Assembly: GCA_947561395.2 (NCBI GenBank)
Contig: OX387190.1
Location: 30,684,858-30,748,857 of the forward strand
Direction: 5' to 3'
Origin: Buxus sempervirens
Lineage: Eukaryota > Streptophyta > Magnoliopsida > Buxales > Buxaceae
DNA: 64,000 bases
In this document: positions 52,596-62,622 of the stretch, one piece after another
Layout: every line of letters begins with the position of its first letter
Position numbering within the stretch: the stretch's first letter is position 1
Position numbers and translations under genes: made by a program
Notes under the pieces: model-generated
Seen by the model: the letters and a program-made list of their open reading frames with translations, nothing else
What the model was told of the DNA's origin: nothing
Databases searched by the model: none

Positions 52596-53753
52596 CCAGC
52601 TCAAGGCCACATCAATCCCATGCTCAAATTGGCAAAGCTCCTTCACCATGAAGGCTTCCACATCACCTTTGTTAACACCGAGTTCAACCATCGACGCTTA
52701 CTCAAGGCTAGGGGTCCCAACTCTCTCAAGGGGTTGCCGGACTTCCGATTCAAAACCATCCCCGACGGTCTTCCCCCCTCAGATGTCGACGCCACCCAAG
52801 ACATCCCTACCCTCAGTGACCCCACCCGAAAGAACTGCTTAGCTCCCTTTCGGGACCTTTTTGCAAAACTCAATGACACCGCCACGTCCAACGTCCCTCC
52901 GATCACCAGCATAGTCTCCGATGGGGTCATGAGCTTCACTCTTAAAGCTGCCCAAGAACTTGGCATCCCTGATGTCCTGTTCTGGATAACCAGTGCTTGT
53001 GGCTTCATGGGATATGTACATTATCATCATCTCATCCAGAGAGGACTCACACCTCTCAAAGGTACACACACGCTTCGTCATTTTGCTTCGATCTGTACAA
53101 TCATATTGGGCTTAATTACCCTCACTTGATTTCTTTTGTAGATGCAAGTGATCTAACAAATGAGTATCTGGAGACTCCTATCGAATGGATCCCAGGCATG
53201 ACTGATATCCGTCTGAGTGACTTGCCAAGCTTTATCCGAACTACTGATCCCGACGATATCATGCTCAACTTCCTCGCGGAAGAGACGAAGAGAGCTCATC
53301 AAGCTTCGGCAATATTTTTCAACACGTTCAAGGCTTTTGAAAGTGAGGTCTTGAAAGTGGCTTTGTCGATATTTCCAGCTCGTATTTTCAGCATTGGCCC
53401 TCTTCACTCCCTCCTAAATCAGACATCGGTAGAAGACGATTTGAAAGCCATTGGATCAAGCCTTTGGGAAGAAGAACCTAAATGTATCGATTGGCTTCAT
53501 CTAAAAGTTAAAACCACCCAAATCGGTCGTTTACGTAAACTTTGGTAGCATCACTGTGATGACATCCCAACGAATGGTCGAGTTCGCATGGGGCCTCGCT
53601 AACAGTAAGAAGAACTTCTTGTGGATCATTAGGCTTGACCTTGTCACGGGTGACTCCACAGTTTTGCCACCACTCCACCAGAGTTCTTAGCGGAGACTAA
53701 AGAGATATGAATGTCTTCAAGCTAGTGCCCACACGAACATGTGCTTAACCACC
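52596..53753 (+). pseudogene. UGT85-like copy 3, 3' fragment, frameshifted and truncated
   Basis: Exon 1 resumes at 52596 (PAQGHINP) and ends at 53061. An 80-bp GT-AG intron follows and exon 2 starts at 53142. A 7-nt insertion near 53505-53515, against copies 1 and 2, shifts the frame and gives a stop at 53546-53548. Further changes follow (for example duplicated CCACCACT near 53668). The gene is cut at 53753 within the VLNHP of the PSPG box by the family B element. The sequence upstream of the insertion is otherwise open, so the first LTR insertion probably killed it. Confidence 0.93.
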
Positions 53754-54496
53754 TGTGCGCACCTAAATTTGACCTAGATCGCACACCGGGCGCACCTTCA
53801 GTGCGTGCCACGGGACATTCGGAGTCGCCACTGCCTGAGAGTGCAGGCAGACACGGATTTACCCTATCCGGGTCTAAGTCTGGTCTGCGGCTTATTAGAG
53901 TTCTAGCTAAGTCCTCGGTTATGTCCGGGGAAGCCCTAAGGCACCCCGGCCCGCCCCGTCGGTTTGACGGGTCCCTCGGGTCTCCCTGGTTTTTGAGTCA
54001 AGTTCACCCTTCCTAGACCAGCATGCTACTTATTGAGTCTGACGGGGCCCTTTGGAGGTGTGGGTCCCTTTTTATTTGATTTTATCTTTTTATGGATTTA
54101 AATGGAGTGGGTCGGATCAGGGTCCTGTTGGAAGACCCGTGGGCTGCCATGGTTGGGCCTTAGGCCCAGTTGGGGTATTGGGTAACCCATTTGGTTATTT
54201 TATTAAGTTTTATATATTTACAATTTTAGTTTGGGCTTGATGGGCTTGGATTTGGCCCATTAGCCAAAGGTCAAGGGGCCCGGGCCTGTTTATTGAAAAC
54301 AGGCCTGGTATGGGCCAGTCAAAAGTGGGCCCCACAAATGGGCCAAAAGGGGGGTCTTGATGGGCCCATCTAGGCCCATAGTCCAAAATGGGCTTAAGAC
54401 AGCCCAAGTTGTAAAGGGGTCGGTTCAGGCCGGTTTAGGCCGGATTAAGTCCAATTGGACCGAAAAAATTACATTTTTCAAGTTACATTCATATTG

Positions 54497-54599
54497 GACC
54501 GTATTTTCTATACGGTCCACCTTGCCCGTGAATGAATTACGGTCTTCCTCGCCCGTGAAGAAAATACGGTCCTGCCCGGACCGGCCTGAGTTTACGGGC
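54497..54599. promoter_or_regulatory. Half-site array, family B LTR, downstream of TATA
   Basis: Half-sites GACCGTA, TACGGTC, GCCCGTG, TACGGTC, GCCCGTG, TACGGTC and a terminal TACGGGC alternate. Within-dyad spacers are 7 bp and between-dyad spacers 6 bp. Confidence 0.82.
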
Positions 54600-55393
54600 G
54601 CCTTTTGTTTTGCATTTTGGCCGCCGATTTTCTTCCGGATCTGTTCCGTGGCCTTTTTAAGTGTTTCGGTAGCTTCAACTGGGCTTCCAGATTCTTCATT
54701 TGTTTCATTTGGCTTAAAAAGCCACTTTTCTTTGTCTTTCCATGTTTCCCAAAAGCTCACTTTGCTTGTACTCCCACATGACCATTGTCAAAAGAGGAGA
54801 AGAGGGAGAGTACAAGAATGTAAGAGGTCCTTAAAAGGGAGTCACATCCCTCCTTGTCCGTAAGCAAAAAGAACTAATAAAGTATCTTAAACATTAGTTA
54901 AAATGTTTATTCTTAGCTTAAAGCATTCTTCTTTCTTTAAGAGGAATTTCCTCCATATTATGGAGTGTCCATCACCATGCAAAACAAAAGAAACAGGTGA
55001 GAGAGAAGTAGTAATGTAAAAGCATATTTAAATAGAATTAAATCCCAAATATATACATTACCAAAAGTATCCCTTTACTATTACCTTGTTCTTGATTATA
55101 TGTGATGGTGCTCCGGAAATTTTGACAGCGCTTCCGCGTCCTCCAAAGATTCTTAAGTTGGTTTTGAAAGGGGTTTGTTAGGATGCTATATTCAAAGGAG
55201 GGTTAGGGAAAGCTTGGGCATGGTTTTGGTAAGATAGGGGTATTTTGGGAACAAAAGAAGTTTGGGTTAGGGGTGGTGATAATTGGGCAGGGCTTAGCCG
55301 TGGAGAGCACCAAGAGGGAGAGGGGGTAGGCCAGGGGAGAGGGCTTGTTGAAATGAGGGGGGTGGCCTCTCTATTTATAGGCAAAATTTTCGT

Positions 55394-55470
55394 GCCCGTA
55401 TTTGAACTACGGGCATGCCTTGCCCGTACTTCAAGTACGGGCGTGCCTTGCCCGTAATTCAAATACGGGC
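55394..55470. promoter_or_regulatory. Perfect GCCCGTA/TACGGGC array, family B LTR
   Basis: Three identical dyads (GCCCGTA, 7 bp, TACGGGC) repeat every 28 bp with 7-bp linkers. No half-site deviates from consensus. It begins about 14 bp from the TATA box. Confidence 0.92.
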
Positions 55471-55560
55471 GAAAAACGAATATTTGCAATTATCGCAGAT
55501 TCTTCCGTACGGGACGCGTGTTCCGCCGTACGGCGACGCGTGTCTCCCTTCTAGAAGCGT

Positions 55561-55609
55561 GCCCGTATTTAAAATACGGGCATGCCCTGCCCGTAATGTA
55601 AATACGGTC
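55561..55609. promoter_or_regulatory. Second half-site array, family B LTR
   Basis: GCCCGTA, TACGGGC, GCCCGTA and TACGGTC with 7-bp spacers. Between this and the first array (55505-55545) lie CCGTACGG and CGACGCGTG palindromic words. Confidence 0.88.
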
Positions 55610-56156
55610 CCGCACGTTTTAAAAATGTGTGGATCTCAAACCTTTATTCAATTTGGTTTTTTGCAAGATTTACATTCGATTTTATGATTATTTTATTATA
55701 TAAACGAGATTCCTTTATTAAAATATTATTAAATACTTTTATCTTATTTATTTTATTGGTTTAGTCCATTTTTGCTGCCTTTTTGCCACATGGGCAGTTT
55801 TTCTAAAACTTCAACTGCTCATAACTTCTTCATCCGGTGTCCGATTTCAACAAACTTAGTGTCGTTGGAATCAGCTCGGAACCACCTATCCATTGGGATC
55901 AAGTTTGGCAGTTGAATTAGGGTTGAGCAAAAAGTCAACTTTTGCTTCTCCAAAAGTTTCACCGGGTCATAACTTCCTCATCCGGACCCCGATTCCAGCA
56001 AATTCAGTTGCGTTGGAATCGCGTCGAAATGCTCTTTTCAATGAGATGAAGTTTGATGGCCAAATTTACTTGAATCAAAAAGTCAATTTTTGACCCCCTC
56101 AGGGTTCGACTTTTCATTTTTCTTTATTTTGGGGGTGCAAAAATCAGGTGTCTACA

Positions 56157-56174
56157 GCTGCCCCTCTTTGCTGG
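56157..56174 (-). other. Polypurine tract of the family B element
   Basis: The reverse strand reads CCAGCAAAGAGGGGCAGC next to the LTR start, nearly identical to that of element A. Confidence 0.85.
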
Positions 56175-56489
56175 AGTCACCTTAGGGGATGAACGGCAAA
56201 GAAGAAAAAGAACCTTATTTTTGCACCTTGCATTTCTGTCGACATGATCGACGAGCTCAATCACTGAATTGTTTTTAATGAAAGGGAAGTGTCAGATGTT
56301 TGGTATCACTTCCTGATTTTGGAATCCCTATACCTTTTCTTGGGTTTGAATAGGGGCTGTTCCTTAGTTCTCTGTCTTTTGAAAAGAAAGATTAAATCTG
56401 AGCTCATCAGCCTGTTTCGGCGTTGATGCAAGGCACTTAACAATGTTCTTCTCTTTTTTGTTTGTTCTGTTAAAGCTTTTAGTGACTTC

Positions 56490-56530
<41 letters not shown>

Positions 56531-56999
56531 GAGATAGGCCAAGGTATGGGTTTGGGAGTGCCGGTGGGAGGACGGGAGGAAGCTTTCGCGCTGCTGTCCA
56601 TCATCTCGGAGACCACACACACCTATTCTATCCTATGCTATTTACAAAAGTGGGAATTCAAAATTTACAATAGGGGCAAATTTGCCCATTTTTGCTTTTC
56701 TCCTTCTTTTTTGAAGAGTTTGTTGTTTCTTCTTTGCCAGTCTCTTTCTTTGTGGAGGCACCTTGCTCCTTATGGACACCTCGTCCTTCTGTCATTTTAG
56801 GAAGGGGGAGATCTTGTTCCATTTTGTGGAGACGCCTTGCTCTCTACGCACACCCTGTCCTTCACCATTGATTCTTTGTTATTTTGTTCAATCTTGTTCT
56901 TCAATCTCTGGAGACACTTTGCTTCTTGAGGGACACATTTCCGTGTCATTCAGAAGTGGAAGACGATTTTCATTCAAATGGTGGGAGACGTCTTGCTCC

Positions 57000-57760
57000 C
57001 TAGAGATTTCAGATGTGGGAGTGCCTTACTCCTTAGAGATTTCAAATGTGAGAGTCACCTTGCTCCTTAGAGATTTCAAATGTGGGAGTCACCTTGTTCC
57101 TTATGGATTTCCAATGTGGGAGTCGTCTTGCTCCTTATAGATTTCCAATGTGGGAGTCGCCTTGCTCCTTAGAGATTTCAAATTTGGGAGTCGCCTTGCT
57201 CCTTATGGATTTCAAAGGTGGGAGTCGCCTTGCTCCTTTGAGATTTCAAATTTGGAAGTCTTCAGATGTGGGAGTCACTTTACTCTTTAGAGATTTCAAA
57301 TGTGGGAGTCGTCTTGCTCCTTAGAGATTTCAAATTTGGGAGTCGCCTTGCTCCTTATGGACTTCAAATGTGGGAATCGCCTTGCTCCTTAGAGATTTCA
57401 AATTTGGGAGTCGCCTTGCTCCTTATGGATTTCAAATGTGGGAGTCGTCTTGCTCCTTAGAGATTTCAAATTTGGGAGTCGCCTTGCTCCTTAGAAATTT
57501 CAAATGTGGGAGTCACCTTGCTCCTTAGAGATTTTCAAATGTGGGAGTCGCCTTGCTCCTTATGGATTTCAAATGTGGGAGTCGCCTTGCTCCTTAGAGA
57601 TTTTCAAATGTGGGAGTCGCCTTGCTCCTTAGAGATTTCAAATGTGGGAGTCGCCTTGCTCCTTATGGATTTCAAATGTGGGAGTCGCCTTGCTCCTTAG
57701 AGATTTTCAAATGTGGGAGTCGCCTTGCTCCTTAGAGATTTCAAATGTGGGAGTTACTGA
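57000..57760 (-). repeat. Tandem repeat, units of about 33-35 bp
   Basis: Roughly twenty units of AGATTTCAAATGTGGGAGTC followed by GCCTTGCTCCTT. Variants alternate TTAGAGATT with TTATGGATT, so a higher-order pattern may exist. Each unit has short inverted arms GGAG and CTCC. Small + strand ORFs are artefacts. Confidence 0.9.
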
Positions 57761-57905
57761 GTCCATTAATTTGGGGTTGCCTGGTTCCAGGGATGCCTTG
57801 CTTTTTGAGACACGCCTTGCCTTTTGTGGCTAGGAAGCGCCTTGTTCTTTATGCCTTCAATTTTGGGATATACTGGCTCCATTAATTTGATTTGGGGTTG
57901 CCCTT

Positions 57906-58345
57906 TTTGGTTTTGGAGTCGCTTTGCTCCAGGGACGCCTTGCCCTTTTAATTTCGGAGTCGCCTTGCTCCAGGGACGCCTTGCCCTTTTACTTTCGGAG
58001 TCGCCTTGCTCCAGGGACGCCTTGCCCTTTTACTTTCGGAGTCGCCTTGCTCCAGGGACGCCTTGCCCTTTTAATTTCGGAGTCGCCTTGCTCCAAGGAC
58101 GCCTTGCCCTTTTAATTTCGGAGTCGCCTTGCTCCAGGGACGCCTTGCCCTTTTAATTTCGGAGTCGCCTTGCTCCAGGGACACCTTGCCCTTTTAATTT
58201 CGGAGTCGCCTTGCTCCAGGGACGCCTTGCCCTTTTAATTTCGGAGTCGCCTTGCTCCAGGGACACCTTGCCCTTTTAATTTCGGAGTCGCCTTGCTCCA
58301 GGGACGCCTTGCCCTTTTAATTTCGGAGTCGCCTTGCTCCTCTTA
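57906..58345 (-). repeat. Tandem repeat, 41-bp units
   Basis: About ten highly similar 41-bp units contain GGAGTCGCCTTGCTCC and GGGACGCCTTGCCCTTTTAA. They share the GGAGTCGCCTTGCTCC core with the adjacent array, so one evolved from the other. Confidence 0.92.
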
Positions 58346-60366
58346 GTATTTAATTTTGGAGGCACCTTGCTCCTTTCTGTTTTCAATTTTTCGAAGACAT
58401 CTTGCTCTATCTAGGTAGGGAGACGCCTTGCTCCTTAAGGGACACTCTTTTGTGTTATTCAGTTTCTCTCCAACACGTGGAATGTGCTGGGATATCTTTG
58501 TCTTTTTGTTTCCAATTTTGTTGGTACCTGCAAAAGTTCAAGTGAAAATCAGAATTTGTTTAGCATCAAAATTATGTGCAAAATCCATGCCATTAAAATC
58601 TTTTGAAAATCCACCAAAATGTTTGGAATTTCCTTTTTTCAAAGTGGGTCCATAACAAGACCAGTAATCTTTGGGTCAGTCACCTGACACTCTTATTTAG
58701 ACTTATAAAATTGTGCCTCCCGGCACTCCCTGCAAGGGTATCAACATTTCAGCCTTCAACGGCATGCCCCAGATTGAAATGGGGGGAGTTGTTTTGGTTC
58801 AGTGGGGTTTCTTTGGCACTACCCTTCCCCAGTTCTTTTGATTTTCACTCTCATTTTTCCTTATTCCCACCCTTAGTTGGGACTTTGAAATGGTTCTTCT
58901 TCATTTGGTTCCCTTTTTCAGGTTTGGTGCCTTGCCTTAGTCTGGGGGTCCTATCAATTCCCACGGATCACGATCTAACGATCAGAGAGGACTTATTAGT
59001 AGGACGAAATGTAGGCTTTGGTTCCAGTGTTTAGAAATGAAGGATAAACAGGTTCAAATCCTATATAACTTCATTCTATGGGTAACCATTATGTCTAGCC
59101 AAAGTTCTTCTGTTCCTTTGATTCTGTCATTGCCAGTTTGTCTGAGAGTTAGTGTCACATTCTCTGTAAGCAGAAAGGACTTCATAACAGGACGAAACGT
59201 AGGCTGGGTTTATGGGTCCAGAAGAAATGATATAAAGGCTCAAAATTTGTGAGTAGGGTAAGAGCCATGTCCTGTCCACTTTTCTTGGTTAGGGCTTGCT
59301 TCATCTCTTGTATTTTCAGCTTTGTGTAGCTTCTTTACCATTTTTCCATCTTTGTTCTTTTCTTTCCTTTCCTTTCTTGGGTTCTTTGCCCCAACTCTTG
59401 ACTTTTGCTTTTGGGGTTTGCCCCAGATCTTGTTTTTCTTTTGTTTTTTTCTTTCTTTTCTTCTTTTCAAAGGGAATTTCCCCAGTTCTTTCTTTTCTTC
59501 ATATTCTTGTTTTCTGGGTTTTATCCCGTTTCTCCTTTTTTAGGGCGCTTTTTGCTTTGCCCTGTCTTCTCCTTGTCTTTCCTGTGTCTACCATTTCATG
59601 AAGCTTGTGTACCCCAGTTTTGAAGACAGGATATGGTAGGGTTAATGAAGAGATTGTTAGGCTCAAAGTGTTTTGCTAGGGTTTCATCTTGTGTCAGATG
59701 ATTTTTGGGAGAAAATCAAGGATGGCCTTTCATCCTTTTACAGAGAATGTAACACTTACTTGTCCTTGTACAATTAACTGGCTCAAGTACCACTTTCATC
59801 TTTATTCATTTTTCTTTTTGACTTTGCCCCAGTTTGGGGTGGCTAGACATAACATGGGTTAGAAATGAGACGATCAAGCTCAATCACGTCTGACTAGCGG
59901 AATTTGTTTGAAGTATTTCAGCAAAAAATGGCCTCTCATCATGTCATTGGAATCATTGATCCTGGATCATGTCAGTGACCCTTAACTGGTATGGGCACCT
60001 TGCCCTTTTTCTCTCATTTTTTTTTCTTTTTAGCTCGCCCCATTGCTTGGTAGGGTAGGGTTCAAATGTGGTGTTGGTGGGGGATCCTTTGGCTATGTTG
60101 AAACCCGCACAGTTTGTGCTGTTCAACACATTTCATCTGTCAAATTTGATTGTTCAAGTTTGTCCTGAGATCACAATCTTGCCTTGGTGTAGCTAAACTC
60201 TCTGGTGATTTCCCAAAAGATTTCATTAGCTTGCAAAAAGAAGCATGTTATCAAATTCAGAAATTAAAAGAAAGCATAAACAAAAGCAAAGTAGTAATTT
60301 ATGCAAAAGGTGGTTGATACGAATCAGCATTCTTGGAATTTAGTTGCCTGTCGTGACAGGAAACTT
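58346..60366. other. 3' untranslated region of the family B element
   Basis: T-rich sequence with degenerate repeats of a block containing AGGACGAAA, TAGGCT and AGGCTCAAA (near 58998, 59187 and 59640), also present in element A near 39936. The + strand ORFs at 58603-59034 and 59296-59601 are Phe/Ser-rich and show no domain. Confidence 0.55.
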
Positions 60367-61083
60367 TCAGGTGCTTTCCTCATCTTCCTTTTCCGCATCA
60401 TCTCCTCTCTTCTGTGGGAAGATGGTTGATTCAGATATTCGGACCTGTGCCGACTTGTCAGAGATGTCAGACCCTGGTTTCTCAAGCAATTCCTTCAAGA
60501 ATCCTTGATCGATCAGATCTTGAATATCATGCCGCAGATCCCAACACCGGTTTGTGTGGTGTCCTGGAGCATCAGAATGGTACTCACATCGTTCTGCAGC
60601 GTTGTAGTTTCTGGACCGAATCATTCGGGGGTTCGGGGGCTTAATCTGCACATACCCCTCCTTCAATAGTGTTGGAAGCAATTCTGCCGGTGCATATGGT
60701 AAAGGTGTGAAAACCCTCCTCATTCTGGCAGCTGCTTCCTCTTTTGTTCTCCTTGGGGAATCATTTAAAGGATTCTGGTTTTTCATGACTTGAGGAACAT
60801 TTGTTGCTACAGCTTTCCCTTTCTCTTTCCGCAGTTGACCACCTACTATGGTTAGTGGGTGGAACACTTCTTGACTGTTTAGAGGTACCTTTCCCTTCAA
60901 GCTCTTGATCTCTCCTTCAAGATCTCTTATTCGAGATCGTAGTTCAAAATTTTCTTTTCCTAATGCTTCCCAGCATTTGTTCCATGTTTCTTCCCTGATT
61001 GTTATCATTCGTAGTAGGCTCCATAGAGAGGCCACTATACTGGTTATTTGTTGGGCCGCATCACGACTTGTCTCTGAAGTGTG
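60367..61083 (-). CDS. Second gag-like ORF, capsid lost, zinc motif kept
   Basis: The first true ATG I could place is near 61089 (MDHTSETS). The frame is open from 61125, where a TTTCTTCTGGCAG acceptor-like site precedes it. It has a coiled-coil-like region (NFELRSRIRDLEGEIKSLKG), then the Tat gag C-terminus (RRVFTPLPYAPAELLPTLLK) and a C-H-H-C motif (CEYHSDAPGHHTNRC). No capsid domain is present. It repeats the C-terminal half of the preceding gag and may be a second exon set or a duplicated gag. The exact start is uncertain by a few codons. Confidence 0.7.
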   Translation of the reverse strand, partial: HTSETSRDAAQQITSIVASLWSLLRMITIREETWNKCWEALGKENFELRSRIRDLEGEIKSLKGKVPLNSQEVFHPLTIVGGQLRKEKGKAVATNVPQVMKNQNPLNDSPRRTKEEAAARMRRVFTPLPYAPAELLPTLLKEGYVQIKPPNPRMIRSRNYNAAERCEYHSDAPGHHTNRCWDLRHDIQDLIDQGFLKELLEKPGSDISDKSAQVRISESTIFPQKRGDDAEKEDEEST

Positions 61084-61233
61084 GTCCATGTCGACTACTG
61101 ACGGGGTTCCTGCCAGAAGAAACAAGCATCAGAAAGCAAAATCCATGAAATGCTAGGCTGCATAGAGATTATTTTTTTTCTCTTTTTTTTTTTCTTTTTT
61201 CTCTTTTTTCTTTCTTTTTTTTTTTTTTTCTTT

Positions 61234-62622
61234 TTATTTTGGTAGGGGATCAGGTTTGAGTTCCCCAGCTTCAAGAAGGTCTTGGACTGCATGTCGAAGG
61301 CCCCAACATCCATCAGTATCATGCCCTTGTGCGCCCATGTGGTATTCGCAGCTCTTGCTTGGATCATAGCCACTCATTTTTGACGCCTTGGGATTCGGCG
61401 TTGCCAGTTGTAGGTGTCCTTCCTTCAAGAGAGTTGGTAACAACTCAGCCAGCGTATATGGGAGCGGGGTGAACTCTCGGTTCTTTCTCTCCTCTTTGGT
61501 GAGACGCCTCCTGAGGTGGGCCGCTGTATTGTTAGTGGAGGGGAGGCTCATACTTCTTGAAGAAGGGATGTGAAATGGCACAGGAGGTTGCACAAGGTGA
61601 ACTGTGCTTGTGTTGTCATCACCCTCTTGTATTTTGTCACTTGAGGTGTTTCCATGCAACAAGCTCATCATGGGACCTCCGAGCTTCTCCATTTTAATTG
61701 CATCTTCAATTCTGTCCGCTGCCATAATTAGGTCGGCGAAATTTACGGTGCACTGTCCCAACAGCATTGTGAAGTATGGTTGCCCCAGTGATGATATGAA
61801 CAAGGAAGTCCGCTCTTGTTCAAGGAGAAGGGGTTGTACCACGCTTGCCAGTTCCATCCACCTTTTAGCATAGTCTCTTACAGACTCGCTATTTCTTTTT
61901 GACAGTTTCTGCAATTCGGCTCTGGTCTGAACCATCTGACTATTTAAGCGATACTGCTGGATGAACACAGCGGCAAGGTCATTCCATGTCTTAACCTTCT
62001 GCTTATCCAGACTGAGGAACCATGAGTATGCTGTCCCGGTTAGAGATTTCTGGAAGAACTGCACCATGATCTTCTCATTTTTCACGTATTGGCACATGTC
62101 GGCCGAGTAAGATCTGAGGTGGTTCAATGGGCAACTAGTGCCATCAAATTGGTGTAGCTCCGGACACTTAAACTTGGGTGGGAGCTGAATATCTGAGAAA
62201 AAACAGAGGCTCTCCAGAGTAGCCCCGCTTGGGAGCATACTAGGTCGCAGCTGTTTCAATTCCTCTCTCATAGCTGCTAGCTCTGCTTTGCTTTCTTCCT
62301 GTACCACTGCCATCTTTTCTTCAAACTGGACTTGCTGGGTCCTGTACCAGTCCAATTTGTCTTGTCTCGTTTGGACAGGCGCGGGCCATTCTTGTGGTGG
62401 TGGATGGATTGGTACTGCTATCGGGTGTGGGAATGAAATGTCTTGCGGTGGCAGATGTGCCGTCATCAATGCTGGCTGAGATGGCTGCCCTTGCTGGATT
62501 TCTGGCATTTGAATCCCCATGGCATGTGTCACGGTCATTTGTTGACTTAAGTCCATTGTGATCGGCTGTTCCTCAGCCCTTTGCTGTGATGATGATGGAA
62601 TTGAGGCCTCCGAAGAATCCAT
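61234..62622 (-). CDS. Family B gag (capsid and C-H-H-C motif)
   Basis: ATG at 62622 (MDSSEASIPSS) opens 462 codons. A Gln/Pro-rich N-terminus and coiled coil are followed by the capsid (LPPKFKCPELHQFDGTSCP, LTGTAYSWFLSLDKQK, VRDYAKRWMELAS) and a C-H-H-C motif (CEYHMGAQGHDTDGC). It is clearly related to element A gag. It stops at 61234, at the edge of a poly-pyrimidine block, without protease or G-patch. It should form the particle that packages this element's RNA. Confidence 0.9.
   Translation of the reverse strand: MDSSEASIPSSSQQRAEEQPITMDLSQQMTVTHAMGIQMPEIQQGQPSQPALMTAHLPPQDISFPHPIAVPIHPPPQEWPAPVQTRQDKLDWYRTQQVQFEEKMAVVQEESKAELAAMREELKQLRPSMLPSGATLESLCFFSDIQLPPKFKCPELHQFDGTSCPLNHLRSYSADMCQYVKNEKIMVQFFQKSLTGTAYSWFLSLDKQKVKTWNDLAAVFIQQYRLNSQMVQTRAELQKLSKRNSESVRDYAKRWMELASVVQPLLLEQERTSLFISSLGQPYFTMLLGQCTVNFADLIMAADRIEDAIKMEKLGGPMMSLLHGNTSSDKIQEGDDNTSTVHLVQPPVPFHIPSSRSMSLPSTNNTAAHLRRRLTKEERKNREFTPLPYTLAELLPTLLKEGHLQLATPNPKASKMSGYDPSKSCEYHMGAQGHDTDGCWGLRHAVQDLLEAGELKPDPLPK

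Larger units (their letters stand above)
53754..56156 (-). repeat. 3' LTR of the family B element (2,403 bp)
   Basis: It is bounded by TGTGCGCACC and GGTGTCTACA, like the solo LTR at 32625-35175. The TATA box is CTATTTATAG at 55371-55380 (reverse strand TATAAATAG). Half-site arrays lie on both sides of it, upstream (55394-55609) and downstream (54497-54599). Confidence 0.9.

Noticed and set aside
57082-58156. Repetitive + strand ORFs with LAPYG/SPCSRDALPF repeats
   Set aside because: They are produced by 33-41-bp tandem repeats in a retroelement 3' region, antisense to its genes.
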